DNA of 64,000 bases, from assembly GCF_900104745.1 (NCBI RefSeq), contig NZ_LT629732.1, forward strand, positions 5,009,981-5,073,980, written 5' to 3'. The notes below the pieces were generated by a model. The model did no database searches. It saw only the letters and a list, made by a program, of their open reading frames with translations, and was not told the origin of the DNA. Position 1 is the stretch's first letter. Every line of letters begins with the position of its first letter. Both the position numbers and the translations under genes were made by a program. Source of the DNA: Actinopolymorpha singaporensis (lineage in GTDB: Bacteria; Actinomycetota; Actinomycetes; Propionibacteriales; Actinopolymorphaceae). Shown here piece by piece: positions 1 through 8,900 of this stretch.

Positions 1-610
1 CGACCACGCGGTACGTCAGCCGCTGCCGCCCGGCCCGGCCACCCCGGCCACGGCTGCCGGGTCCGGGATTCGTCGACCGCCACAGCCCGGTGGCGGCTTC
101 CAGCCGGCCAGGGCGCAGGACGCGGCGCACGATCCAGGGCGGCTTGTCCCCTTCGGACCGGAACGTCCGGCCCAGTTCGGCGAACACGTCGTCGGCCGTA
201 CGAAGCCGCAGGAGGGCCGCTTCTCGTCCGGTGTCGACGGTGCACAGAACGACGTCCGCGCGGCCGTCGTTGCCGACGTCGGTGACCTCCACACCCGGCA
301 GGTCCGCCAGCTCTCGCTGGACCAGCGGGGCGAGTCCGGGGGCGGCGAGCACGAACATCCGGGTCGTTCCCTGAGGGCCCGCACTCCTCGGCCGATCCGG
401 GCGTTCGGAACGCTTCTGTTCCGAACGCCTTTGCTCCGAACGCTTCTGGTCGGTACGACGCCGCTCGTGCCGCTCATGCCTCTCGGGCCGGTCGCCGTCG
501 TTCTCCTGGCGCGGGCGGCCCCGGTCGCCGGGGCGCCGCGGCTTGGCTGTCCCACCCGTACGGCCGGCCCGGCTCGTCGACGGCCTGCCCGTGCCAGAAC
601 CTTGTGTCAT
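1..610 (-). CDS. THUMP-type SAM-dependent RNA methyltransferase, N-terminal part (cut by window edge)
   Basis: Open frame from ATG at 610 to base 1 with no stop, so only about 203 residues are visible. Residues 1-84 are a disordered, Arg-rich tail with repeated RSEQ/RSER-like units. From about residue 85 (MFVLAAPGL) a folded domain begins whose pattern (PGLAPLVQRELADL, later LLRLRTADDVF) resembles the N-terminal THUMP region of actinobacterial TRM11-like methyltransferases, which modify tRNA or rRNA guanines. The catalytic domain lies outside the window. TAGGCT at 620-625 sits 9 nt before the ATG, so it may have its own promoter 27 bp after the PadR gene. ATG at 358 is an alternative start (AGGGA upstream), but the frame continues past it. 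Family call is inferred from a partial sequence. Confidence 0.6.
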   Translation of the reverse strand, partial: MTQGSGTGRPSTSRAGRTGGTAKPRRPGDRGRPRQENDGDRPERHERHERRRTDQKRSEQRRSEQKRSERPDRPRSAGPQGTTRMFVLAAPGLAPLVQRELADLPGVEVTDVGNDGRADVVLCTVDTGREAALLRLRTADDVFAELGRTFRSEGDKPPWIVRRVLRPGRLEAATGLWRSTNPGPGSRGRGGRAGRQRLTYRVV

Positions 611-637
611 AGGCCGGTCAGCCTAGCGATGCCCTGG

Positions 638-1288
638 TCAGATGCCCCGGCCGGACTCGTCCTCTCGGCTGGCCGCCTGCCCGAGGTCGCGGCGGGCTCC
701 CAGGTCGGCGTCCGTCAACGGCGACGCCCAGGTCAGCTCGCCGACCCTGATGTCGGCGAGCAGCCCGCGCACCCACTGCAGTTCGGCGGCCGTGGCGGCA
801 CGGGCGTACTCCAGCTCCAGCAGCAGCAGCCGCGGCAACCCGCCGGAGCGCAGGGTCTCCGTCGCCCCGTCGAGCGCTGCGATGCCGCCCTCCAGCGCGG
901 CCGCCCGGGCACCGAGGCTGCGCACGGCCTCCTCGACCGGCAGGTAGCCCAGCAGGGACACGGCCGTCGTGAGCGTCCGCCGGTCCCCGTCGGGTAGCGC
1001 CAGCAGGCCTCGCAGCCGGGCGGCGAGCTCGGCCCGGCCCTCAGCGGTGATCCGGTAGACGGTGCGCTCGGCACGCTCGCCCTCACGGCCGGTCTCGTCC
1101 GCAACGATCAGCGCGTCGCTCATCAGCCGGTCGACGGCGTGGTGAAGGCTGCGAGGCAGATCGGCGACGTGGCCCTTGTGGTGCGTGTCGACGATCAGCC
1201 GGTGCAGCTCGTACGGGTGCCGCGGGTCCTGGAGGAGCAGCGCGAGCACGGTGAGGTCCACCAGGTCGGTGGACTGTCGGCGGACCAC
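638..1288 (-). CDS. PadR-family transcriptional regulator
   Basis: 216 residues. The N-terminal half (about 8-90) has the PadR winged-helix pattern: LTVLALLLQDPRHPYELHRLI, then a recognition-helix region (LPRSLHHAVDRLMSDALI) and a wing (RTVYRITAEGRAEL). The C-terminal half is a helical dimerisation region like the Vir_act_alpha_C part of PadR proteins. GTG start at 1288 follows GGGGAGGTG at good spacing. It precedes the methyltransferase on the same strand by 27 bp. Effector and target are not identifiable. Confidence 0.85.
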   Translation of the reverse strand: MVRRQSTDLVDLTVLALLLQDPRHPYELHRLIVDTHHKGHVADLPRSLHHAVDRLMSDALIVADETGREGERAERTVYRITAEGRAELAARLRGLLALPDGDRRTLTTAVSLLGYLPVEEAVRSLGARAAALEGGIAALDGATETLRSGGLPRLLLLELEYARAATAAELQWVRGLLADIRVGELTWASPLTDADLGARRDLGQAASREDESGRGI

Positions 1289-1383
1289 GCGGCACCTCCC
1301 CAGGCGAGTCGGACCGCCCTCAACAGCCGTTCTGCCCGGTCACGCCCGCGGTAAGGCACAGAACGGATTCCGGGTCCTGGGGG

Positions 1384-2292
1384 TCAACGGCTCGCGGGCA
1401 CGATCGCCTCGATGTCCGGCACGAGCTCACCCAGCAGCTGGAGGGACTCCTCGTCCCACGGTCCGGGCGGCGCGACGATCGCGTGGTCCATGCCGGACGC
1501 CGCGAGTTCGCCCAGCCGCTCGAGCACTCGCGCCGGCGAGTCGGTGCCGTCCCGCCCGTCGCGCGAGATCGCCACCGACATGGCGATCGTCTTCTCGATC
1601 TCGTCGTAGTCGCGCCCCTCGGCGGCGCAGTGCTCGCGCAGGACGTCGAGCTTGTGCTTGCGGACCGCCTCGCCGTCCGGGATGTCGAAGAGGTTGCAGG
1701 CGTCGGCGTACTTCGCGACGTACCGCAGTGTCCGCCGCTCCCCCATGCCACCGACGAGGATCGGCGGGTGCGGCCGGGTGAGCGCGTTGGGCGAGTTCAG
1801 CGGGTCGGCGAGGTGGTAGTGCGCGCCGTCGTACGGCGTCCGGTCGCCCCGCCACATCTGCAACGCGATCCTGAGCACCTCCTCCAGGCGGTCGAAGCGT
1901 TCCTTCGTCGGCGGGAACGGGATGCCCAAACCCTCGGCCTCGCGGCCGTTCCACGCCGCGCCGATGCCGAGCCAGGCCCGTCCACCGGACAGGACGTCGA
2001 GCGTGGTCACGGTCTTCACCAGGACGCCCGGATGACGGTACGGCGCGGCGGTGACGAGGGTGCCGAGCCGGATGCGTTCGGTCTGGCCCGCGGCGTACGC
2101 GAGCGTGGTGTAGCCCTCGAGCATGTCCAGTTCGGCGGGGCCGTTCATGCCGATCTGGAACAGGTGGTCCATCACCCAGAGGGTGTCGAAGCCGGCCTGG
2201 TCCGCGATCCGGGCGAGCCGGCCGACCCGATGGCCGATCCGGTCCGGGCCGTCGGGCCAGGTGAAGTTGGCGACGGAAAGGCTGATCCGCAT
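1384..2292 (-). CDS. LLM-class F420-dependent oxidoreductase
   Basis: 302 residues, a full-length luciferase-like (TIM-barrel) oxidoreductase. Seen: N-terminal strand MRISLSVANF, the FDTLWVMDHL segment, GRAWLGIGAAWN (about 105-115) and PPILVGGMGERRTLRYVAKYADACN, all typical of the TIGR03560-like F420-dependent group. Reduced F420 is the expected hydride donor; the substrate is unknown. ATG start has an ideal AAGGAG 5 nt upstream. A CGTTAG-4-CTAACG inverted repeat lies between its -10 box and the start codon, so it is probably repressed by a MarR- or TetR-like protein not encoded next to it. Confidence 0.85.
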   Translation of the reverse strand: MRISLSVANFTWPDGPDRIGHRVGRLARIADQAGFDTLWVMDHLFQIGMNGPAELDMLEGYTTLAYAAGQTERIRLGTLVTAAPYRHPGVLVKTVTTLDVLSGGRAWLGIGAAWNGREAEGLGIPFPPTKERFDRLEEVLRIALQMWRGDRTPYDGAHYHLADPLNSPNALTRPHPPILVGGMGERRTLRYVAKYADACNLFDIPDGEAVRKHKLDVLREHCAAEGRDYDEIEKTIAMSVAISRDGRDGTDSPARVLERLGELAASGMDHAIVAPPGPWDEESLQLLGELVPDIEAIVPASR

Positions 2293-2303
2293 CGACGCTC
2301 CTT

Positions 2304-2335
2304 CGTTAGCTGCCTAACGTTGTGCGGCTAGCATA
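2304..2335 (-). promoter_or_regulatory. Promoter and inverted-repeat operator of the LLM oxidoreductase gene
   Basis: On the minus strand TATGCT (2330-2335) is a good -10 hexamer. Just downstream, at about +4 to +19 of the predicted start site, is the inverted repeat CGTTAG-GCAG-CTAACG (2304-2319). A repressor bound there would block the polymerase. The operator role is inferred from position and symmetry. Confidence 0.5.
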
Positions 2336-2385
2336 GCCGGGAGAGCGATGTGGGCGAACTCTTTTGGCGGCCCGCCGGCGCCGGC

Positions 2386-2826
2386 TCAGACAGCCGGCGG
2401 ACGGTGTTCGTACGGCGTGGACAACACGATCAGCGAACGGGTGGAGACGTTGGCCTTGGACCGGATCCGGGCCAGCAGCTCCTCCAGCGCACGGGGACTC
2501 GTGACCCGGACCTTCAGCAGGTAGTTCTCGTCGCCCGCGACGGAGTGACAGTCCTCGATCTCGGGCACGTCCTGGAGCAGGTCGGGTGAGTCGTCGGGCT
2601 GGCTGGGGTCGATCGGCTTGATCGAGATGAACGCTGTCAGCGGCAGGTCGAGCGCCTCGTAGTCGACGACCGCTGCGTATCCCTTGATGATGCCGCGCTG
2701 CTCGAGTCGGCGTACGCGCTGGTGCACCGCCGAGGTCGACAGGCCGGTGAGCTTGCCCAGCTCGGTGTACGACATCCGGCCGTTGGACGCGAGCAGCCGG
2801 ACGATCTGACGGTCGAGGTCCTCCAC
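2386..2826 (-). CDS. Lrp/AsnC-family transcriptional regulator
   Basis: 146 residues from GTG at 2826. N-terminal HTH (about 2-50: LDRQIVRLLASNGRMSYTELG, then LSTSAVHQRVRRLEQRGII) followed by a RAM/Lrp effector domain with the GDENYLLKVRV strand near residue 100, as in full-length Lrp proteins. GTG at 2826 is preferred over GTG at 2835 because TACGGT (2834-2839) lies exactly 7 nt upstream and there is no Shine-Dalgarno, indicating a leaderless transcript. The amino-acid ligand is unknown. It lies 90 bp downstream of the M24 peptidase gene (2917-4050) on the same strand. Confidence 0.88.
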   Translation of the reverse strand: MEDLDRQIVRLLASNGRMSYTELGKLTGLSTSAVHQRVRRLEQRGIIKGYAAVVDYEALDLPLTAFISIKPIDPSQPDDSPDLLQDVPEIEDCHSVAGDENYLLKVRVTSPRALEELLARIRSKANVSTRSLIVLSTPYEHRPPAV

Positions 2827-2916
2827 GCCGGTCACCGTACCGTGTGAACCACGGCGTGGTCAGTCCGCGATCTCACCGCTGGGAACGCGTGCCCCGCGGC
2901 CACCCCGAGCACCGCC

Positions 2917-4050
2917 TCAGCCATCGAGCACCACCAGGTCGCGAGGGCGCAGGTTGACCGCTTCCACACCCGTTTCGGTGACCACGACGATGTCCTCGAT
3001 CCGGGCGCCGTGCCTGCCCTCGAAGTAGATCCCGGGCTCGACCGAGAAAGCCATGCCCGGCTCCAGCGGCAGTGTGTTGCCGGCCACGATGTAGGGCTCC
3101 TCGTGGCTTTCCATGCCGATGCCATGGCCGGTGCGGTGGATGAACTCCTCGCCGTAGCCCGCCTCGCTGATGATCGTGCGCGCGACAGCATCCACCGACT
3201 CGGCGGTGACGCCCGGCCGCACGTGGGCGCAGGCGGCTTCCTGCGCACGCTGGAGGACGTCGTAGTAACGCCGGAACTCCTCCGGAGGCGGGCCGCCGAC
3301 GGCGTAGGTGCGGGTCTCGTCGGAGCAGTAGCCGGCCGCCGTGGTGCCTCCGATGTCGACGACCACCGGCTCACCGGCCTGGATCACCCGGTCGGAGACC
3401 TCGTGATGCGGCGAGGCGCCGTTGGGACCCGAACCCACGATCACGAAGTCGACCTGGACGTGCCCCTCGGCGATGATCGCGTCGTGGATGTCGCGGCCCA
3501 CCTCGGCCTCCGTGCGACCTGGGCGCAACCAGTCACCGACCCGGGCGTGCACCCGGTCGATCGCCGCGCCCGCCGCCCGCAGCTCGGCCACCTCGGCCGG
3601 CGTCTTGCGCATCCGCAGCTCGCGCAGGATCTCCCCCGCGAGCCTCTGCTCCACGCCGGGCAGCGACGCCCGGAAGGCGAGCACCTTCTCCGCCCACATG
3701 TGGTTGTCCAGCGCCACCGAGCCGACACCGTCGGGCAGCAGCTTGGCGACCAGGCCGTAGGGATCATCGGTCTCCTGCCAGGGAACGATCTCCAGCCCCA
3801 GTTCCTCGACCCCGGACGCCCGGGCCGCAGCCCGCTCCAGACCCGGCACCACCAGAACCGGCGTGGCCTGAGCCTGCGCGGGCAGCAGCAGGCACGTGAG
3901 CCGTTCCAGCGGCTTGGCGTCGTAGCCGGTGAGATAGCGCAGGTCGGGACCCGGCGAGACCAGCAGGGCGCCGACGCCGGCGGCGGCCGCGCTCGCGCGG
4001 GCGCGATCGAGGCGGAGATGGAGGTCTGCGGAAGGCACGGAGGTCGTCAC
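2917..4050 (-). CDS. M24-family Xaa-Pro aminopeptidase-like metallopeptidase
   Basis: 377 residues from GTG at 4050. An N-terminal creatinase-like domain (about 8-140) precedes a pita-bread M24 domain with all five expected dinuclear metal ligands: D232 (VVVDIGG), D244 (CSDETRT), H309 (RTGHGIGM), E338 (FSVEPGIY) and E352 (RIEDIVVV). Predicted cytoplasmic dipeptidase/aminopeptidase acting on Xaa-Pro bonds. The start is supported by TAGGCT (4058-4063) 7 nt before the GTG (leaderless); a longer frame begins at GTG 4101 but its extra residues look non-coding. Divergent from the YbaK-like gene. Confidence 0.88.
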   Translation of the reverse strand: MTTSVPSADLHLRLDRARASAAAAGVGALLVSPGPDLRYLTGYDAKPLERLTCLLLPAQAQATPVLVVPGLERAAARASGVEELGLEIVPWQETDDPYGLVAKLLPDGVGSVALDNHMWAEKVLAFRASLPGVEQRLAGEILRELRMRKTPAEVAELRAAGAAIDRVHARVGDWLRPGRTEAEVGRDIHDAIIAEGHVQVDFVIVGSGPNGASPHHEVSDRVIQAGEPVVVDIGGTTAAGYCSDETRTYAVGGPPPEEFRRYYDVLQRAQEAACAHVRPGVTAESVDAVARTIISEAGYGEEFIHRTGHGIGMESHEEPYIVAGNTLPLEPGMAFSVEPGIYFEGRHGARIEDIVVVTETGVEAVNLRPRDLVVLDG

Positions 4051-4163
4051 GCGGGTCAGCCTAGGCCGCGGCGCCGACAACCTGCCCCACCTCCCCACCA
4101 CATCCCGGGCACCGGCGTTTTCCGGGGTGCGACCGTATGCCAGGAAGGGCTAACTTTCAGCCC

Positions 4164-4631
4164 ATGAGCCCACAGTCCGAGCACGTCGCGGCGACGCTCC
4201 GCAGCCTCGGCGCCACCGGGAGGGTGCACACCTTCGACCAGGAGGTGCCGACCGCCGCCGCGGCCGCCGACCAGCTCGGCTGCGACGTCGGGGCGATCGC
4301 CAACAGCCTGGTCTTCGTGGCCGGCGACGAACCCCTCCTCGTCCTCACCAGCGGCGCTCACCGGGTCGACACCAGGTACCTCGCCCAGACGCTCGCCCTG
4401 CCGAAGATCCGCCGCGCCGACCCCGACCAGGTGTTCGCCGCCACCGGCCAGCAGGTCGGCGGAGTCGCGCCGGTCGGCCACCCCGCCCCACTGCGTACGG
4501 TCGTCGACCTCTGGCTGGAGAAGTACGACCAGGTGTGGGCCGGCGCCGGTGACCACCTCAGCATGTTCCCCACCAGTTACGCCGAGCTCGTCCGGCTCAC
4601 CGGAGGTACACCCGCCCAGGTCACGCCCTGA
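4164..4631 (+). CDS. YbaK/EbsC-family aminoacyl-tRNA deacylase-like protein
   Basis: 155 residues from ATG at 4164. The fold of Cys-tRNA(Pro)/prolyl-tRNA editing proteins is visible: AADQLGCDVGAIANSLVF with the conserved N in AxS/N-LVF, PLLVLTSGAHRVD, then KIRRADPDQVFAATGQQVGGVAPVGHP, the characteristic glycine-rich loop. Likely hydrolyses mischarged aminoacyl-tRNA in trans. ATG 4164 is preferred over ATG 4137 because TAACTT (4151-4156) lies 7 nt upstream, the leaderless pattern common in this window. Confidence 0.85.
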   Translation: MSPQSEHVAATLRSLGATGRVHTFDQEVPTAAAAADQLGCDVGAIANSLVFVAGDEPLLVLTSGAHRVDTRYLAQTLALPKIRRADPDQVFAATGQQVGGVAPVGHPAPLRTVVDLWLEKYDQVWAGAGDHLSMFPTSYAELVRLTGGTPAQVTP

Positions 4632-4663
4632 GGAGGGCCGGCGGGAGCTGACCGAGCCGTCGG

Positions 4664-4740
4664 GGCTGCCGGAGCGGGCTGCCGGAGCGGGCTGCCGGAG
4701 CGGGCTGCCGGAGCGGGCTGTCAGAGCGGGCTGTCGGCGG
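4664..4740 (+). repeat. 13-bp tandem repeat, five copies plus a partial
   Basis: The unit GGCTGCCGGAGCG recurs without gaps at 4664, 4677, 4690 and 4703. A variant GGCTGTCAGAGCG is at 4716 and a partial unit at 4729-4740. It fills the space between the YbaK-like gene and the winged-helix gene and ends about 10 bp before that gene's Shine-Dalgarno. Probably a slippage product. Confidence 0.85.
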
Positions 4741-4759
4741 CCGGTGGTAGAAGGTTCGC

Positions 4760-5956
4760 GTGCGAAGCATCAGCATCGAGGAGCGCAGGGCCCGGCTGGG
4801 CCGCCGACACCGCCTGGCCGGCACCGCGTCCACCGGATCCACCGGATCCGCCGGCGGCCCGGTCGAGGCGGCCGACGCGGTGATCGCGCTGCACGCCACG
4901 GACCCCGCCACCGTCTTCCTCTCCGTCGCGGCCCGGACCGGCCCTGTCGGCCCGGCCTCGGTCGACGACGTGGAGAAGGCGCTGTACGCCGACCGCACAC
5001 TGGTGCGGATGCTCGCCATGCGGCGGACGATGTTCGTGGTCCCGACCGCGACGGCGCCGGTGCTGCAGGCGTCCTGCACCCGTGCGGTCGCCGCGCAGCA
5101 ACGACGCAGGTACACCCAGCTGATCGAGGCCGCCGGCCTCGGGGACGGCGCGTGGCTGAAGGACGTCGAGGAGTCCACGGCGCGGGCGCTGGCGGCTCGG
5201 GGCGAGGCCACCGGCGCCGAGCTCGCCGCCGACGAGCCGAGGCTGCGGTCGCGGGTGAGGATGGCCGAGGGCAAGTCGTACGGCGGCGAGCAGAACATCA
5301 CGACCTGGGTGCTCCTCCTGCTCGCCGCCGACGGCCGGATCGTCCGGGGCCGCCCGCGTGGTTCGTGGACGAGTACCCAGTGGCGGTGGGCGCCGGTCGA
5401 GTCGTGGCTGCCTGGCGGCATGCCCGAGCCGGCCGTCGAGGACGCGCGGGCCGAGCTGGTGCGGCGGTGGCTCGCCGCGTTCGGCCCGGGCACGGTCGCC
5501 GACCTGCGCCGGTGGACCGGCTGGGCCGCCCGCGACGTCAAGGCGGCGCTGACACGGGTGCGGCCGGCGGAGGTCGACCTGGACGGGCAGACCGGACTGG
5601 TCCTGGCCGACGACGTCGAGCCGACGACCGCACCGGAGCCGTGGGTGGCGTTCCTTCCCGCCCTGGACCCGACGGCCATGGGCTGGTCCGAACGCTCCTG
5701 GTACGTCGGCGCGCACAGGTCGGCGCTCTTCGACCGGTCCGGCAACATCGGCCCGACGGTGTGGGCGGACGGCCGGGTCGTGGGCGGCTGGGCACAGCGT
5801 CCCGACGGGGAGGTGACCTACCGCCTCCTGGAGGACGTCGGCTCCGCCACCGCACGGACGGTCGAGGAACACGCCGAGCGGATGCACGCCTGGCTCGGCT
5901 CCACCCGGGTCGTGCCGAGGTTCCGTACGCCGCTGGAGAAGGAGCTCAGTCGCTGA
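4760..5956 (+). CDS. Winged-helix DNA-binding domain protein (HTH_42, AlkZ/YcaQ-like)
   Basis: 398 residues. Matches the HTH_42 family, which includes the DNA glycosylases AlkZ and YcaQ: early ALHATDPATVFLSVAAR, then ALYADRTLVRMLAMRRTMFVVP, later AFGPGTVADLRRWTGW and the late WVAFLPALDPTAMGWSERSWY. The exact AlkZ catalytic Q-x-Q is not evident (Q occurs only in EQNITTW), so glycosylase activity is uncertain. GTG start at 4760 has AGAAGG at proper spacing. Its 3' end overlaps the convergent lyase gene by 11 bp. Confidence 0.8.
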   Translation: MRSISIEERRARLGRRHRLAGTASTGSTGSAGGPVEAADAVIALHATDPATVFLSVAARTGPVGPASVDDVEKALYADRTLVRMLAMRRTMFVVPTATAPVLQASCTRAVAAQQRRRYTQLIEAAGLGDGAWLKDVEESTARALAARGEATGAELAADEPRLRSRVRMAEGKSYGGEQNITTWVLLLLAADGRIVRGRPRGSWTSTQWRWAPVESWLPGGMPEPAVEDARAELVRRWLAAFGPGTVADLRRWTGWAARDVKAALTRVRPAEVDLDGQTGLVLADDVEPTTAPEPWVAFLPALDPTAMGWSERSWYVGAHRSALFDRSGNIGPTVWADGRVVGGWAQRPDGEVTYRLLEDVGSATARTVEEHAERMHAWLGSTRVVPRFRTPLEKELSR

Positions 5957-8900
5957 CCGGCGTCTCCAGTCGCACGAGGAGGTACGGCTTCGTGCTCGAC
6001 TCCCGGCTGCTCAGCGGCGTGGCCAGGCCCTGCTGGCCCGGCGCGAGGTCCTGGTCCAGGCCGAGGTCGATCCGCTCGCCGGCCGCGACCGCCGCCCGCA
6101 GGGCCTCGGTCAGGTCCGCGCCGCACCAGTTCGGGCTGTCCGTCACGTGCATCGCCCCGAGCCGGGCGCCGCGCGCGGCTTGGGTGTTCCAGGTGACCGT
6201 CGCCTCGTCGAACCCCTCGTCGAGGGCGTACACCGAGACGTCGATCTCGGTGCCGTTGGTGTCCCGGACCATGCCGTACATCTGCAGCGTGACCGATGCG
6301 ATGGGCTCCCTCGTTGGCTCGGGGGTGAAGCTGAGCAGGCCGCGACGGTTGAAGCCGGGCGAGTTCGGTCCGGCGTTCTTCACCAGAACGGTCGTATCGC
6401 TACCGAACGAGCGGTCGGCGTTCGGGCCGTCGTTGACGTAGGTGTCCGCCGAGGCGACGAACCGCCGCTTCGTCGGGTCCTCCACCACGATGTCCGCGCG
6501 ACCGAACTCCAGCCGCCGGTCCGCGGTCACCACGATGCCCGCGACGGTGACTGTGCCCTCGGCGAGCGCGGTCAGCCGACCGCCGACGTCGACTCCGGCA
6601 ACCCGTCCGTCGGCGGTGGCGTAGCTGACGTCGGAGCCGGACAGATCGGCCACTCCACCGTCGCTCATCGTGCCGGTCACCCGTAGCTGGGCGGACCCAC
6701 CGACGGCGAGGGACGCCGGAGCGTGCAGGGTGACCTTCGCCAGGTGGGGCGTCACCCGCGGTGGCTCGACGGTGCGGCCCGGGATGCGCACCTCGGTGAT
6801 GCTGTTCCAGGCGTTGACGGAGTTCCCGTGCCCGACGATCCGCAGATACCGCGCGGTGATGGCGGCGAAGGAGTACGTCTCCGGCTGCGTGGTCGTCCCC
6901 GAACTCCGGCCGGAGTACACGTGACGCCAGGTGTGCGCACCGTCGGCGGCGATCTCGACGTCGAACGCCGACGAGCGCTGGTCGCCGGAATACCACGCGA
7001 TCGCTACCGACGACACCGCGCCGTCGGCTCCCATGTCGTAGGCGATCCACTGCCCGTCGCCCTCGGCCGACCAGCGGGTCCCCAGGTCACCGTCCATGGT
7101 GTTGGCTGCGACATTCCCGTCGTCGGAGCTGGCCACGATCGTCGCGCCGAGGGAGCCCGGACCTGGTTCGGTGACGAGGAAGATCCGGTAGCGCCCGCGG
7201 GCCAGGCCCGGCTCGATCACGTCGACGATCGCCTGACCGGGGACGTCGCGAGCCTGGTGCACGACGATCCGCCCACCGGGCACGGATGGTGCCGCCGCGA
7301 CGGTCGGCGGACGCGCACCGGGAGCGACGGAAACGGTGTAGGTGAAGTTGGACGGGTCGAACGCTTCCACCTCCGCCCCACCGACGGTCAGCGTGCGCAA
7401 CCGGGCGACGGCAGGTCCGACTCCCCAGTCCGCGAGCTCGGTCACGGGCGCTGCGTCCGGCCGGTCCTCACCCGAACGCAGCGGCGTGAGCTGCACCGCC
7501 ACCGTCGCCGAAGTCACCTCGCGCAGCCGCAAGGTCAGCTTGCGCAAGCCGGCGTTGACGTTCTGCCCGGCAGGGTCCGGTGAGGTCCACAACGGCCGCG
7601 GGGCCGCGTCGAGGAAGGCGGCGTCGCCGGGAGACAGGAGCCGGGCCAGGACGGTCTGTCCCGCCCGTCGGAGAGTGGCGCTGCGGCCGTCGGCTGCGAT
7701 TTCGATCGTCGCGCCCGTGTGCATGAACCACCACACCTCGCTGCCGGCGCGAGTGCGGATTTCGTCCTGTACGACCACCTGCTGCCGGTTGTCGAACTGC
7801 CGTATGCCCCGCCGCCACTCGACGAGGTCGGGGTGGGCGGCGGTGAGATCGGCGACAGCGTAGGAGGCGGTGTCTCCGGACTCGTGCGCGGTGAGCTTCC
7901 CCACCGCGGTGACCACCTGGTCCTCGCCTCGGCCGGGGTTGACCACAAGTGTGTTCTGCCCCTCCGCTCGGTTGCGGTAGTAGGTCCAGCGCTGCCCGCC
8001 GGGTCCGCCCGCGAAGTAGCCGGGCAGGTTGTAGTCGTCGCCGCCGAGCTCGCCGGCCCACCGGGTGCCGAGCGCGTCGACAACGAAGTCACCCAGGTCG
8101 AGGTTGCCGTGGTTCGTCGAGTTGTCGCCGCCCTTGAAGCCGGTGAAGACAGCGTGGCGGTCCAGCCAGCCACTGCGCGTCGTCGCCACCTCGCACCGGC
8201 CGAACGCGTGGTCCAGCGGCAGACCCGCCGCTACCGGGTCCACGTCCCGCTCCGGGTCGTACCACAGCAGCCCCGCTGGGCTCTGGGCCCAGCTCACCTG
8301 GTTCTTGTCGGCGCCGAGCCTGCCCCACCAGCCGAACACCGGGGTGGCGTACCGCCTGGCCAGCCAGAACATCTCCGGCGGCTGCGGCGAACCGCCGCCG
8401 GCGTCGTAGTAGTTGAAGTTCTCCCCTGCCGGTCCGGTGAGGTAGATCGGGAACAGGCCGGTCCGGGCCACACCGGGCGTGGCGCCCAGGCCGCGGTCGT
8501 CACCGGTCGCGGTGGTGAGTGACTCGAGGTACGGAACGAGGTATTTCGTCGCGTAACCCCAGTACGAGCCCAGGCCCTCCGGGTAGCCGCCGTCGGGCCC
8601 GTACACCGCGATCGCCCGCGGAATCGAGGCCAGACCGGCGTCGAGCACCTCGCCGGCGATCTCCGGTTCGTCCTGGGCGAGGGCGAGTGCGCCGAGGCTC
8701 AGGCCCGCGTTGCAGACGATGTTCCAGTTGTTGTCGCCGGTGTGCCAACCCGAGGACGAGTGATAGACGGCCAGGCCCGGGCGCAGGCCGAAGTCCCGGA
8801 TCGCCGTCCGCAGCGTCTCACGCTGCTGATCGGTCCACACGTCGTACAGCCAGTCGTAGCCAACCGCGACCGCGTGCGTCATCTCGGCGGTGTCCAGGAA

